A DNA stretch of 33,285 bases from Candidatus Altimarinota bacterium (GTDB taxonomy: Bacteria; Patescibacteriota; Gracilibacteria; UBA4473), in the NCBI GenBank assembly GCA_023143095.1, contig JAGLIF010000001.1, forward strand, positions 1 through 33,285, read 5' to 3'. The notes under the pieces are model-generated. The model saw only the letters and a program-made list of their open reading frames with translations, was not told where the DNA came from and ran no database searches. Shown piece by piece: positions 1-8,934 of this stretch (position 1 is the first letter of the stretch; the number at the start of each line of letters is the position of its first letter). Position numbers and translations under genes: made by a program.

Positions 1-4
1 TAGA

Positions 5-23
5 TCCCGTTTCAAGAACGGGA
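5..23. repeat. REP-like palindrome
   Basis: A perfect 7-base inverted repeat (TCCCGTT, loop TCAAG, AACGGGA) sits at the left edge. It resembles the palindrome at 25179-25196 in size and in the trailing GAAGACA/GAATGA-type sequence, so it is probably a dispersed REP-like unit rather than a terminator, because no T-run follows. The rest of 24-173 holds only a copy of the TTAAGGAAACACTG motif at 119-132 and no gene that I can support. Confidence 0.4.
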
Positions 24-173
24 AGACAATGTTTTAATGAGGGAGGAGAACATGAATGAGGGTGGGAGAAAAATGTTTTGTACTTTCAATGAATAATATG
101 CTCTAATAGCGGTAGGTTTTAAGGAAACACTGATTTAGTCAGAAAAAAATAAAAAAACAAAAAATATATAAAA

Positions 174-3100
174 ATGAAAAAATTATTTACTGCGACAATT
201 TGTCTTTTGCTTTTATTTGGATGTGAACTTCCTGAGAAACTTCCAAAGAAAGGGCTGGAAATTAGTTCCAATATTCAGAGTGAAAATATTAAAACAGAAG
301 AAAATACAAAACTTGTGTTTGTATCACCAAGTAATAATAGCACAGATGTTTTAGGAAAGACTCCCGTTACTTTTATGTGGGATAAACCGATTTTTGTGCT
401 TCAAAATGCAGAAAAATCACAGAAATGGCTCAAGAAAAATATTTCTATAACTCCTTCTATGAAAGGGAGTTGGCAAATACTTGGGACTATGGGGATTCTT
501 TTTGAACCAAAAGAAGAGTGGAAATATTCAACTCGTTATGAATTTAACATATCGAAAGAATTGGGGGGGGAGATAATTGAATATGCTTTTGACACTCCGC
601 TAGTAAAACTGAAAAAAATTGAAGCTAAAGAACTTATTTTTCGAAAACCTTTTTTAGTATATTTAAACCAATCGATACCCCTTGATGAAGCAAAAAAGTT
701 TTGGGTTAAGCCTGAAATAGAGTTTGTCGTTCAATATCATGAAAATGAAAAAACTCGCAAAAAAGATAAAACAATAATTGAGCTTATTCCTAAATCAGAT
801 TGGATAGAAAATACTCATTATACGCTAGGTATTCCTAAGTCAATACAGGGATTAGAAGGAAATCTTTCAACTTCTGTCGAGCAAACAAAAGATTTTAAAA
901 CAATTTCTCCATTTACCGTAAAATTTGGAAAAGGTTCAGGAACAGATGTTTTTCAAGATTTAAATCTAAGGTTTTCTTCTCAGGTATCTTACAATGATTT
1001 TTTAGATTTTATTCAGCTTGTTCCTATAGAAAGTTCTGAATGGGAAAGTTATATTGAAAAAGAAAAGGAGGAAACGGTTTCTCGTTTTGGAGAAGATTAT
1101 AAATCATACTATTTTAGAATACCTTCTCCATGGGCTCATTGGATACCGCAGAAAGAACAGACTCTTACTATAAAAAAAGGATTAAAAGATAAATATGGTC
1201 GAGTACTTAAAGAGGATAAGATTTATTCTTTTACTCCAAAATTTCCAAACACGGTTCGTTCAATTTTTTTCCCAAATGAAATAAAAACTTATCAGTTTGG
1301 GACAATTCCTAAATATTATATTTGGTATTCGGGAGAACATCGTAATGTTTCTTTTAAAATCGAACGAATTCCTCCAAAAAATTTCACTTTTGAAAAAAAT
1401 GTTTTTCATAAAAATTTCACATGGGAATCTCGTTTGGAAAGACGGCAAGTGGTGGAGTTTGATTTTGCTAAAGAATTTCCAGAGTTGGTAGATGAAAATA
1501 AATTGCTGGCTCCTGGTATATATAAAGTACAGCTTTTTTATACTCCCAATGGGAACAGTTATGCACGAACAATAACTTCAGAATTTGCTGTTTTGGATTT
1601 TCCAGTGGAACTCAAACAAACCGCAAACAATGAAATGATTGTTTATCCTGAAATTATAGAAGAAATTGTGGATATAGATATTTTTGTAAAACATTGGAAA
1701 TCAAGTTGTAATTGTCAGGTAATAGAACATGAAAGTTCACATAAAAATGTGACTGTACCGTTCAAATTTTCGATTGATAGAAACAAAAGATATGTTTTTG
1801 TCCGTAATGGTGATCAGATTGGAATTGGTTCAACCGAGTTTGAAAAAGGAATTCGACCTTATGATGCACCTATATCATTCAATCCATACAAGTATGGAGA
1901 AATTCTTACTAGTGAAGTTTTTTCTGATCGTCCGCTTTATCGTCCAGGAGATAAAGTATTTTTTAAGTCGATATTTCGTGAACGGTTATTTTTTGAAAAG
2001 GAATTCCCTTTAAAGGATATAGATTTGGATAAAGAGTATTCCTATCGAGTAAAAGTATTGGATGCTCAATACAAAGAAGTTTATTCAGAAAAATTTAAAA
2101 CGAATGGAGGGAGTTTGAATGGAGAATGGATTATTCCAAAAAATGGAGGATTGGGGCAGTATCAACTCATAATTGAATTTTTAGATTCAAAAGAGAAACA
2201 AATATTTCAGAAGCAGGTAAATTTTTATGTGACAGAATATCGGAAACCAACATTTTTAATTGATGCTGAATTTGATGATCTGCGTGCTATATGGAAAGAT
2301 GATATTTCTGCTGAAGTCTCTGCTGAGTATGCTTTTGGGGGAAAAATGGCAGGGAAAAAAGTGTCTTATCAAGTTTCTCTTTTTGGTCAAGAACAACAGC
2401 AATGGTACTGGCATAGAGGAACAAATAAAGATAAAATTTTAACGAAAGGAGAAACAATTTTAGATAAAAATGGAAAACTTTTTATTCCAATAAAATTAGA
2501 CTTTATTTTGGATGAAAAGATTGATTGGAATTTGGTAAATTTAAGTGTAACTGTGGAAGCTAGTCCTAGTGAAAAAAGTTCAAAAACTATATCGATTCCT
2601 TTTTATAATTCATCAGAAAAAATACAACTTGATAATGGAAGATATTTTTATAAAGCTGAGCATGAAAACATTGATGTTTTAGGGAAGATTACAGATTTGG
2701 ATGATAACTTTCTTGAAGATAAAGATATTACTATTCAGCTTTTTCAAACAAAGTGGGTTCGTAATGACAGAAGAAGTGGGAATGGTGATTTTGTTGGAGA
2801 ATGGCAGAGCACAGAAGTATTAATTCATGAAGAAGAAATTGAATCAAACGAGCAAGGGAAATTTTTAGCTCAAGTAAAAGTGCCAGAAGAGTCTGGGCAG
2901 TATTTTGTTCGTGTTATTTCCGAAGATAGAAAGGATCGGTTAGCAAAAGTAGAAAGACATTTCTGGGTTTGGACTGATAAACATGAACAGTTTAGTATGA
3001 GACAAAATGAAGTTAATCGTATTTTACCATTATTTTCTGATAAAGATGATTATCAAGTTGGAGAGGATATAGAGGTATTGTTTCCTCATAATAAATGGAA

Positions 3101-5795
3101 AATTGATAAATCTCATATAACTATTGAAAGGGGAACAGTTTTGGAAACATTAGAAGCAAATTTAAAAAATAATACGGTTAGTTTCAAAGCGGAATCATGG
3201 ATGGCTCCAAATATATTTGTAAGCATCCTTATAGAGGGAAAAGATGAACGAGGAATTCCTCAAATAAGATGGGGTGTAATCAATGTTCCAATTTCTGATC
3301 CAAATCATGAGCTTTCAATCAAACTTACTCCAGATAAGAAAGAGTATCATCCAAAAGAGATTGTTTCATTGGATATTTTTACCGAATCAAATGGAAAACC
3401 AGTTAGTAGTGAAGTTACTATTGCTGTGGTTGATCAAACTTTACTAGCTTTAAAATCTCGTCCAAAATTGGAACTATGGAAGAAATTTTTGGCAGAACTG
3501 CCTTTGGGTGTTCGCACTTTCCATAGTTTAGCCAACTTTTTGTCAGAGGTTGAATTGTCGGATATATATGAAAAGGTTGAAAAAATTAAAGCGGCAACAG
3601 AGAGTCCTTTTGGAGGGGGAGGGAATGAAGAGAAGGGAGGAGAATTTAAGTCTCGTGGGGATTTTCGAGACACAGCAGCTTTTTTAGCGACTATTCAAAC
3701 AGATGAAAATGGTCACGCAGAAGCTCAAATTCCATTACCAGATAATTTGACTAAATGGCATATTTGGGCGGTAGGAAGTACGGCTAAAAATGCTTTTGGA
3801 GAAGCTGAAACAGAAATTCAAACAAGTCTTCCAATTTTAATTTCACCAATTGTCCCTAATTTTTTTAGAGCAGGAGACAAAACAAATATTGGTTTGCTTG
3901 TGCGAAGAAATATAACAATTCCAAAGGAAGAAGAAATAAAAATAACTATGCATCTTCCATCTGAAATTGAATGTAAAATTTTAGAAAGGAATGTTGATAT
4001 AAAGGAAGAAAGTAGAGTATTTTTTCCTGTTTATGTTCCATATGAAAAACACTCAATTCCTATTGAGGGATTAGATATTGAATTTCGATTTGATATAGAG
4101 GGAACACAATCTGGATTAAAAGATTCTGTTGTATTGAAAAGGAAAATTTTCCCTCCAGTTATTTCAACATCGGTAGCTGAATTTTTGGAAGTGAAGGAAT
4201 CGACTAATTTAACATTACGGACAGATGACAGATCTCTAAGATCTATTCTTGAGGTGAAAGTATTTGGTACATTATTGGACAGACTTCAAAAATTTGTAGA
4301 TATAGCACGAGAAATGAATTTGTTTTGTACAGAACAAAAATTTTCCTATTGGACTTCTCGTATGCTTCAATATGAATTATTTTCTTCTATTGGAAAGGAG
4401 ATTGAATTAATAGATATTGTTAAATTGGAGGAAGCAAGAAATGATATTTTGAAAGCACAAGGACATTCTGGCGGATTTAAATTTTGGTCAAATTCTTGGT
4501 ATGAAAGTGAATGGCTCACAGCACATATTCTTGAATTTGCTCCTTTGTGGAATGAATTTGGTGTGAATTTACCACAAGAAAATCTTGAAAAAGCAGCTCA
4601 CTGGCTCAGAAAAAAAGTACTTTCCCCTTGTACTCCGTATTGGTGTATTTCTGAATCAACACGACAACATGCAGCTTTTATACTAATAAAAGAAGGAATA
4701 CTCTCTTCTCAAGATTTAGATTTTCTTGTTTCTTATCTTGATTCAACAGAGGCGAAAGCTTGGTGGATTCGAAGTGTTGATTTAACTGAAATTAAGGCTG
4801 GAACATTAAACACAAAAAGTATTATTTCTCCGAAAGTTCAAACAAAGAAAAAAGAAGTGACGGAAGAATTGCAACGACTTATGAAATTTCGTGATCGATA
4901 CGCTTTTTGGGAAGAAATAAATCGTAGTTTTTATTCGCAAAATGAACGCTTAACTTCTATTCTTTTTGAATGGGTAGTAGAGAATGAAATGTTAGAATCT
5001 GCTCAGTCAAAAATAGCTCGCTATCTTGCGGATACAAAATCTCGTTTATCTGGGAACTCTGCTTTACGAGTTCTAATGGCTTTAAAAAATTATTCTGAGG
5101 TTATTCCTGAAGATAACTGGCCAACTCATTTTACGATGACTAATCTTGAGAAAGATGAATCGAAGGGTATTCAAGGGACATTGAAGTCAGGGATAGACAA
5201 ATTTGAGGTAAAAGAGTTTCTTCCAAGAAGTACAGAAAAAACTATTAATTTTTCTTCTTCAAATAAAAAACAGTTTTATGCGGATATCCAATTGCATGAA
5301 GTGTTTCAAGCGGTTGATCTTTCTCCTGTGCAGAAAGGATTTTGGATAGAGAGAGAAATATTTGAAGTGAATGATAAAAATTTCGAAACTCCTGTTACAA
5401 ATCTAGAAATAGGGGAAGCCTATCTTGTTCGAATTAAGGTAGTTACAAATACTTCTCATCGTCAAGTTGTGGTTGAAGATACTGTTCCTTCGGGTGCAGA
5501 AGGAATAAATTTTGATCTTGAAAATGTGGATCAAAATTTACAACAGTTTACAAAAACAGAAGAGGATAATAATTGCTATGGATGGTGTAGACCTCGAATT
5601 GAGCATAAAGAATTTTATTTTGATAAAACAAGATTCTTTGTTCCTGAAATGCGAGCAGGTGCTCATGAATTTAAATATCTTATTCAAACAAGACTAGAAG
5701 GGGAATATGAATTGTTGCCGCCAAAGGTTTTTGAAATGTATTATCCTGAAGTTTATGCTACAGGAAAAGGAAAACGAATTGAAATTCAACAATGA
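174..5795 (+). CDS. alpha-2-macroglobulin family lipoprotein
   Basis: A large surface protease-trap protein of 1873 residues. The N-terminus is a lipoprotein signal: two lysines, a hydrophobic stretch and the lipobox LFGC with Cys17 as the lipidation site. Macroglobulin-like beta domains follow; the family motif DRPLYRPGDKVFFKS lies near residues 585-599. A glycine-rich, bait-like stretch (around 1145-1165) precedes the family motif around DTAAFLATIQTDENG and LPDNLTKWHIWAVGS. The thioester motif CTEQ is intact (Cys1385, Gln1388), so the protein should be able to trap proteases covalently. An alpha-helical thioester domain and a C-terminal receptor-like beta domain follow. Length fits the bacterial family (about 1500-1900). 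No Shine-Dalgarno precedes the start. Bacterial relatives are often paired with penicillin-binding protein 1C; none is seen here, although the upstream side is cut off. The family call is firm; the role in defence against host or predator proteases is inferred. Confidence 0.93.
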   Translation: MKKLFTATICLLLLFGCELPEKLPKKGLEISSNIQSENIKTEENTKLVFVSPSNNSTDVLGKTPVTFMWDKPIFVLQNAEKSQKWLKKNISITPSMKGSWQILGTMGILFEPKEEWKYSTRYEFNISKELGGEIIEYAFDTPLVKLKKIEAKELIFRKPFLVYLNQSIPLDEAKKFWVKPEIEFVVQYHENEKTRKKDKTIIELIPKSDWIENTHYTLGIPKSIQGLEGNLSTSVEQTKDFKTISPFTVKFGKGSGTDVFQDLNLRFSSQVSYNDFLDFIQLVPIESSEWESYIEKEKEETVSRFGEDYKSYYFRIPSPWAHWIPQKEQTLTIKKGLKDKYGRVLKEDKIYSFTPKFPNTVRSIFFPNEIKTYQFGTIPKYYIWYSGEHRNVSFKIERIPPKNFTFEKNVFHKNFTWESRLERRQVVEFDFAKEFPELVDENKLLAPGIYKVQLFYTPNGNSYARTITSEFAVLDFPVELKQTANNEMIVYPEIIEEIVDIDIFVKHWKSSCNCQVIEHESSHKNVTVPFKFSIDRNKRYVFVRNGDQIGIGSTEFEKGIRPYDAPISFNPYKYGEILTSEVFSDRPLYRPGDKVFFKSIFRERLFFEKEFPLKDIDLDKEYSYRVKVLDAQYKEVYSEKFKTNGGSLNGEWIIPKNGGLGQYQLIIEFLDSKEKQIFQKQVNFYVTEYRKPTFLIDAEFDDLRAIWKDDISAEVSAEYAFGGKMAGKKVSYQVSLFGQEQQQWYWHRGTNKDKILTKGETILDKNGKLFIPIKLDFILDEKIDWNLVNLSVTVEASPSEKSSKTISIPFYNSSEKIQLDNGRYFYKAEHENIDVLGKITDLDDNFLEDKDITIQLFQTKWVRNDRRSGNGDFVGEWQSTEVLIHEEEIESNEQGKFLAQVKVPEESGQYFVRVISEDRKDRLAKVERHFWVWTDKHEQFSMRQNEVNRILPLFSDKDDYQVGEDIEVLFPHNKWKIDKSHITIERGTVLETLEANLKNNTVSFKAESWMAPNIFVSILIEGKDERGIPQIRWGVINVPISDPNHELSIKLTPDKKEYHPKEIVSLDIFTESNGKPVSSEVTIAVVDQTLLALKSRPKLELWKKFLAELPLGVRTFHSLANFLSEVELSDIYEKVEKIKAATESPFGGGGNEEKGGEFKSRGDFRDTAAFLATIQTDENGHAEAQIPLPDNLTKWHIWAVGSTAKNAFGEAETEIQTSLPILISPIVPNFFRAGDKTNIGLLVRRNITIPKEEEIKITMHLPSEIECKILERNVDIKEESRVFFPVYVPYEKHSIPIEGLDIEFRFDIEGTQSGLKDSVVLKRKIFPPVISTSVAEFLEVKESTNLTLRTDDRSLRSILEVKVFGTLLDRLQKFVDIAREMNLFCTEQKFSYWTSRMLQYELFSSIGKEIELIDIVKLEEARNDILKAQGHSGGFKFWSNSWYESEWLTAHILEFAPLWNEFGVNLPQENLEKAAHWLRKKVLSPCTPYWCISESTRQHAAFILIKEGILSSQDLDFLVSYLDSTEAKAWWIRSVDLTEIKAGTLNTKSIISPKVQTKKKEVTEELQRLMKFRDRYAFWEEINRSFYSQNERLTSILFEWVVENEMLESAQSKIARYLADTKSRLSGNSALRVLMALKNYSEVIPEDNWPTHFTMTNLEKDESKGIQGTLKSGIDKFEVKEFLPRSTEKTINFSSSNKKQFYADIQLHEVFQAVDLSPVQKGFWIEREIFEVNDKNFETPVTNLEIGEAYLVRIKVVTNTSHRQVVVEDTVPSGAEGINFDLENVDQNLQQFTKTEEDNNCYGWCRPRIEHKEFYFDKTRFFVPEMRAGAHEFKYLIQTRLEGEYELLPPKVFEMYYPEVYATGKGKRIEIQQ

Positions 5796-5866
5796 TTTAT
5801 TAAAATTTTTTTCCAATACTGATTTAATTACATTAAAAATTTATATTTTTTAAACAATAATTAAAA

Positions 5867-6181
5867 ATGACAGAAATTTTTTCTCTTGATTACAAAGCAA
5901 ATGTTAATCGTGGTTTTTCTTTTGTTGAAGATAGCTTGGAAGGTTGCGAAATGATAGTACAAACACCAGAGGGAGTTGTGATAATTACAGGGTTTTCATT
6001 ACCAGATGTACATGAAAAAGCAAAAATATTATTTGAAGAGGAACCAGAGACTTGGAAAATGTTGAATGAAGATTCAGTATTCTCAAAACTGAATGATTCT
6101 TTTGTGCAGAAAGGGGATGTTGTATTTGATGAAATAGTAACAAGTAAATCGAAGCAAGTGACAGAAATAATTTCAGATTAA
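5867..6181 (+). CDS. hypothetical protein, 104 aa
   Basis: A small acidic protein that I do not recognise. It has no signal peptide or membrane segment. The pattern of short beta strands (MIVQTPEGVVIITGF) followed by a helix (LPDVHEKAKILFEEE) suggests a compact alpha/beta fold. It starts 71 bases after the alpha-2-macroglobulin gene on the same strand, with no visible terminator between, so the two may be co-transcribed. The start ATG is preceded by an A/T tract and no Shine-Dalgarno. The coding look (Glu/Asp/Lys rich, A/T third positions) matches its neighbours. Confidence 0.7.
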   Translation: MTEIFSLDYKANVNRGFSFVEDSLEGCEMIVQTPEGVVIITGFSLPDVHEKAKILFEEEPETWKMLNEDSVFSKLNDSFVQKGDVVFDEIVTSKSKQVTEIISD

Positions 6182-6207
6182 TTCAAAATTTATATAATTA
6201 TATCAAA

Positions 6208-6236
6208 GTCCAGCCTTCGCTAAAGCTACGGCGGAC
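6208..6236. repeat. imperfect palindrome, repeat-like
   Basis: An imperfect inverted repeat: GTCC-A-GCC on the left pairs with GGCGGAC on the right around a CTTCGCTAAAGCTACGG-type centre. From memory, very similar sequences recur between genes, often beside tRNA genes, in many Patescibacteria assemblies. It lies about 85 bases beyond the 3' end of the tRNA-Gly gene. I see no protein gene in 6182-6320. Confidence 0.45.
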
Positions 6237-6321
6237 AGTCTCCGCATACACTTTCTTGTATTTCAAAAACACCAATTGGAGTAAATTGGCTTGCCAAGCG
6301 TAGTCTCGAAGAGGTGTAGAT

Positions 6322-6397
6322 TGGAGCGCGTGGTGGGAATCGAACCCACGTCATCGGCTTGGAAGGCCGGGATAATAAGCCATTATACGACACGCGC
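6322..6397 (-). tRNA. tRNA-Gly (anticodon TCC)
   Basis: Read on the minus strand, this forms a full cloverleaf. The acceptor stem GCGCGTG pairs perfectly with CACGCGC. The anticodon loop CTTCCAA carries TCC, and the T arm GTGGG-TTCGATT-CCCAC is perfect. The discriminator T is followed by an encoded CCA (6322-6324), so CCA need not be added after transcription. The identity is glycine, reading GGA/GGG. Confidence 0.95.
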
Positions 6398-6460
6398 GTC
6401 GTTGATTGATTTCTTGTTAAATCTTTCTTAAGAGCGAGTAAAATTTTATGATAAAAACGC

Positions 6461-6489
6461 TTGGGGTCAAATTTTTTTTGTGATAATTT
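6461..6489 (+). promoter_or_regulatory. candidate promoter upstream of tsaC
   Basis: TTGGGG (6461-6466) and TAATTT (6484-6489) are separated by exactly 17 bases, giving a start near 6496 and a long leader to tsaC at 6671. The ten bases upstream and into the -35 (AAAAACGCTTG) are identical to those at the HU promoter near 32286-32296, which supports this as a real promoter element. The leader runs through the MITE-like element. Confidence 0.4.
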
Positions 6490-6492
6490 GAA

Positions 6493-6638
6493 GGAATCTC
6501 TGATAAATAACTTTATTTCTATAAAATTGATTGTTTTGTCATTTTTGTTTTTTTCAGTGTTTTCTTAATCGATTGATGAAAATATATATTATTTGGAAAA
6601 AGAGTTTTTTTAGTTAGAGTTTATTTATCAGAGGTTTC
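6493..6638. mobile_element. MITE-like element with 18-bp terminal inverted repeats
   Basis: The left end GGAATCTCTGATAAATAA (6493-6510) is the inverted match, with 2 mismatches, of the right end (6621-6638, minus strand GAAACCTCTGATAAATAA). The enclosed 146 bases have no ORF. Inside lies an inverted copy of the dispersed TTAAGAAAACACTG motif (6555-6568). Small size, terminal inverted repeats and no coding capacity fit a non-autonomous element or insertion-sequence remnant. I do not see a clear target duplication. Confidence 0.4.
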
Positions 6639-6670
6639 TAAAGTTAGAAAAATATCAGTAATAAAAAAAC

Positions 6671-7177
6671 ATGTTTGATTTTGGAGAAATTTGGGCTTTT
6701 CCAACCGATACCAGTTTTGGTCTTGGGGTGAGAGCAGATGATGAGGCAGGACTTGAAAGGCTTTATGCTCTTAAAAAAAGACCTGCTGGGAAGTTCTTTT
6801 CTCTTGTGGTTCGAGATTTTGAGATGTTAGAGCGATTTGCAGAGATACCAGAAGGGGTAGATACCTTTTTTTTCATGGAACGACCTAGAACGGCAATACT
6901 AAAACCAAAAAAATTATTGCCACAAAGTAAATTTTGGCCAAGGGGACAGGTGGCTTTTCGGATAAGTACTATTGGAGAGATAGCGAGAAATATAAATTTT
7001 CCAGTTACGGCTACTTCGGCAAATTTTTCTTCAGAAGATCCTATTTTTGAAGTAGAGGAATTACAACGAAAATTGGGAGATCAGATAAAAATTTATGACA
7101 AAATAAAAAAACTGCATTTTTCTGATCCATCAGAAATTTGGGATTTTACGCAAAAAATCCCAAAACAAATTCGCTAA
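6671..7177 (+). CDS. tsaC: threonylcarbamoyl-AMP synthase (TsaC/YrdC family)
   Basis: Makes L-threonylcarbamoyl-AMP from threonine, bicarbonate and ATP, the first step of t6A37 modification in tRNAs reading ANN codons; cytoplasmic. The YrdC fold is recognised from the opening FPTDTSFGLG (usual form YPTDTVYGLG), the nucleotide-binding LYALKKRPAGKFFSLVV (KxR motif) and the late VTATSANFSSEDP (SxN motif). At 168 residues it is a little shorter than typical single-domain TsaC (about 180-200), and it lacks the C-terminal Sua5 domain. The start at the YrdC motif leaves almost no N-terminal extension. Its last 32 bases overlap, tail to tail, the end of the convergent gene. Partners TsaB, TsaD and TsaE are not in the window. 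Confidence 0.88.
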   Translation: MFDFGEIWAFPTDTSFGLGVRADDEAGLERLYALKKRPAGKFFSLVVRDFEMLERFAEIPEGVDTFFFMERPRTAILKPKKLLPQSKFWPRGQVAFRISTIGEIARNINFPVTATSANFSSEDPIFEVEELQRKLGDQIKIYDKIKKLHFSDPSEIWDFTQKIPKQIR

Positions 7178-7835
7178 AATTTCCACCACCATTATTAAAA
7201 AATTTCCATATTTGGTGTCCAAAAATAGTGAGAATTGATACTAGTAATGCACTAAAAAGAACTCCTAAACCAACGATAGCGATGGCTTTTTTGTATGGAA
7301 TGCCAAAAAGATAAGCAATTAGAACTCCACTCCAAGAGCCACTTCCAGGCATAGGGATAGCTACAAATAAAATGAGAAAAATTTCGCCAACAACTGCCAT
7401 CTTATGAGAATGTTCATGGCGTGTTTTTTCAAAAATCTTTTTCATTATCCGATCGAATATTGGTAGGTGATTTTCAAAAAAATGGACAAAGATAGGGAGA
7501 AGTTTGAGAACGATAGAGGCTGTTAGAATGCAACCTAAAGAGGAAATAAGAATTGCTTCATAAATAGAAAGACCAAATTGAAGATATCCAAGTGGAATAG
7601 ATACACGAAGTTCTAAAAATGGTATAGCTGACCAAAGGAAAGTACAAAAATAACCAGAGTCGAAAGGACAAAACGAAGAATCTATCATCTCGTGGATTCT
7701 AGGCAGAATTTGAATTTTATAAAGTATTTTATCCTGAAATTGTGAAGAAGTATGTTTTTTCGTGTATAAAATGTGTAGAACAAAAAAATGTATCAGATTG
7801 AACAAAAAAATAAAACACAACTTCCAGAAGATCAA
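7146..7835 (-). CDS. COG2426-type small multidrug export membrane protein
   Basis: An integral membrane protein of the PF06695 (Sm_multidrug_ex) family, whose transport role is not established. Family marks are the early PFLELRVSIPLG, the central PMPGSGSWSGVLIAYLFG and several hydrophobic helices, with a basic loop around KKIFEKTRHEHSHK. The family is usually 150-180 residues. The frame from 7835 gives 229, with an extra hydrophobic segment at residues 3-24. A start at the internal ATG at 7688 would give 180 residues that match the family. Neither start has a Shine-Dalgarno, so the N-terminal 49 residues are uncertain. It overlaps tsaC by 32 bases, tail to tail. Confidence 0.75.
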   Translation of the reverse strand: MIFWKLCFIFLFNLIHFFVLHILYTKKHTSSQFQDKILYKIQILPRIHEMIDSSFCPFDSGYFCTFLWSAIPFLELRVSIPLGYLQFGLSIYEAILISSLGCILTASIVLKLLPIFVHFFENHLPIFDRIMKKIFEKTRHEHSHKMAVVGEIFLILFVAIPMPGSGSWSGVLIAYLFGIPYKKAIAIVGLGVLFSALLVSILTIFGHQIWKFFNNGGGNFSEFVLGFFA

Positions 7836-7989
7836 TTAAAAACTGGAATAATACTTGTTTAAATAAAAAATGTGTTCTAGAATTGAGCTAAATCTGTGTT
7901 TTTCCTTATAAATAGGGTTATAACACATGAAATTGTTTTACACTTCTTGTGCACAACTTTTGCACATTGTATCAAAAATTGTTCAAACA

Positions 7990-8925
7990 ATGCCACTCAT
8001 AGACTTAGTTCACGAGCCTGTTTTAAAAAAAGAAGTTATTGGTGTCTTGATGTCTAAAAAAATAAAAACAGTTTTTGATGGAACTTTGGGGTTGGGGGGA
8101 CATGCCAAGTTGATTTTGGAAAACTTTCCGCAGTTAGAAAAATATATTGGAGTGGAATTAGATATGCAACATTTGGATTTTGCACAAAAAAAACTTAAAA
8201 AATGGCATAAAAAAACAGTTTTTAAAAATCAAAATTTTTCAGAGATTAAGGAGATTTTGCAGACAGTAGGTTTCTTTCGTCCCTTAGTGGTTTTGCTTGA
8301 TTTAGGGATTTGTTCAAATCAAGTGGATAATGGGGAGAAAGGTTTTTCTTTTATGCAAGATGGACCTTTGAATATGGCTTTTGATAAGAAAAATAACGGG
8401 AAATGTTCAGAGATTATAAATAAGTTTTCAGAAAATGCTTTATCGGATATTTTTAAAAAATGGGGAGAAGAACCAATGCATTCTAGCTTGGCGAGAAAAA
8501 TCGTAGAAGGACGAAAACAAAAAAAGATTGAGACGACTATGGAATTAAAATCTATTATTGAAGCAAATGTTCCATCATATAAAGTGAAAAAGATTTTAAT
8601 GCGTATTTTTCAGGCTTTGAGAATAGCAACGAACGATGAGTTATGGCATTTGGAAAAGGTTCTACATGAAACAGTAAATTTATTAGAATTAGGAGATCGG
8701 TTTGGGGTAATGTCTTTTCATTCGTTGGAAGATCGAATGGTAAAGCATTTTTTTCGGAAAAAAACAGAGCCAAAAACAGAAGAAACAGTTTTTTCATTAC
8801 ATACTCAGACTGAACCAGCGGAGTTTAGGCTTTTAAGTAAAAAACCGATAGTACCATCACAAGTAGAACAGGAAGAAAATTCACGATCTCGTTCAGTAAA
8901 ATTTAGAATTATAGAAAAAATATAA
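7990..8925 (+). CDS. rsmH: 16S rRNA (cytosine1402-N4)-methyltransferase
   Basis: Methylates N4 of C1402 in 16S rRNA, using S-adenosylmethionine, near the ribosomal P site. The Rossmann-type SAM motif is at about residues 30-39 (DGTLGLGGHA), followed by LLDLGICSNQVD, FSFMQDGPLNMAFD and the C-terminal GVMSFHSLEDRMVKHFF. The frame is open back to an ATG at 7927, but the conserved N-terminus (HEPVLKKEV) begins a few residues after the ATG at 7990. That start gives 311 residues against about 313 in E. coli, so I prefer it. The gene is followed after 9 bases by an ftsL-like gene, the usual mraW-ftsL order of division clusters. No mraZ precedes it and no ftsI follows. Confidence 0.93.
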   Translation: MPLIDLVHEPVLKKEVIGVLMSKKIKTVFDGTLGLGGHAKLILENFPQLEKYIGVELDMQHLDFAQKKLKKWHKKTVFKNQNFSEIKEILQTVGFFRPLVVLLDLGICSNQVDNGEKGFSFMQDGPLNMAFDKKNNGKCSEIINKFSENALSDIFKKWGEEPMHSSLARKIVEGRKQKKIETTMELKSIIEANVPSYKVKKILMRIFQALRIATNDELWHLEKVLHETVNLLELGDRFGVMSFHSLEDRMVKHFFRKKTEPKTEETVFSLHTQTEPAEFRLLSKKPIVPSQVEQEENSRSRSVKFRIIEKI

Positions 8926-8934
8926 AGCCAAAAA

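Noticed and set aside
37-96. 19-codon ORF with GGAGG just before an internal ATG
   Set aside because: Too short to support and it follows a REP-like palindrome; the good Shine-Dalgarno is probably chance in a G-rich patch.
5796-5866. terminator after the macroglobulin gene
   Set aside because: There are T-runs but no stem that could form a terminator hairpin.
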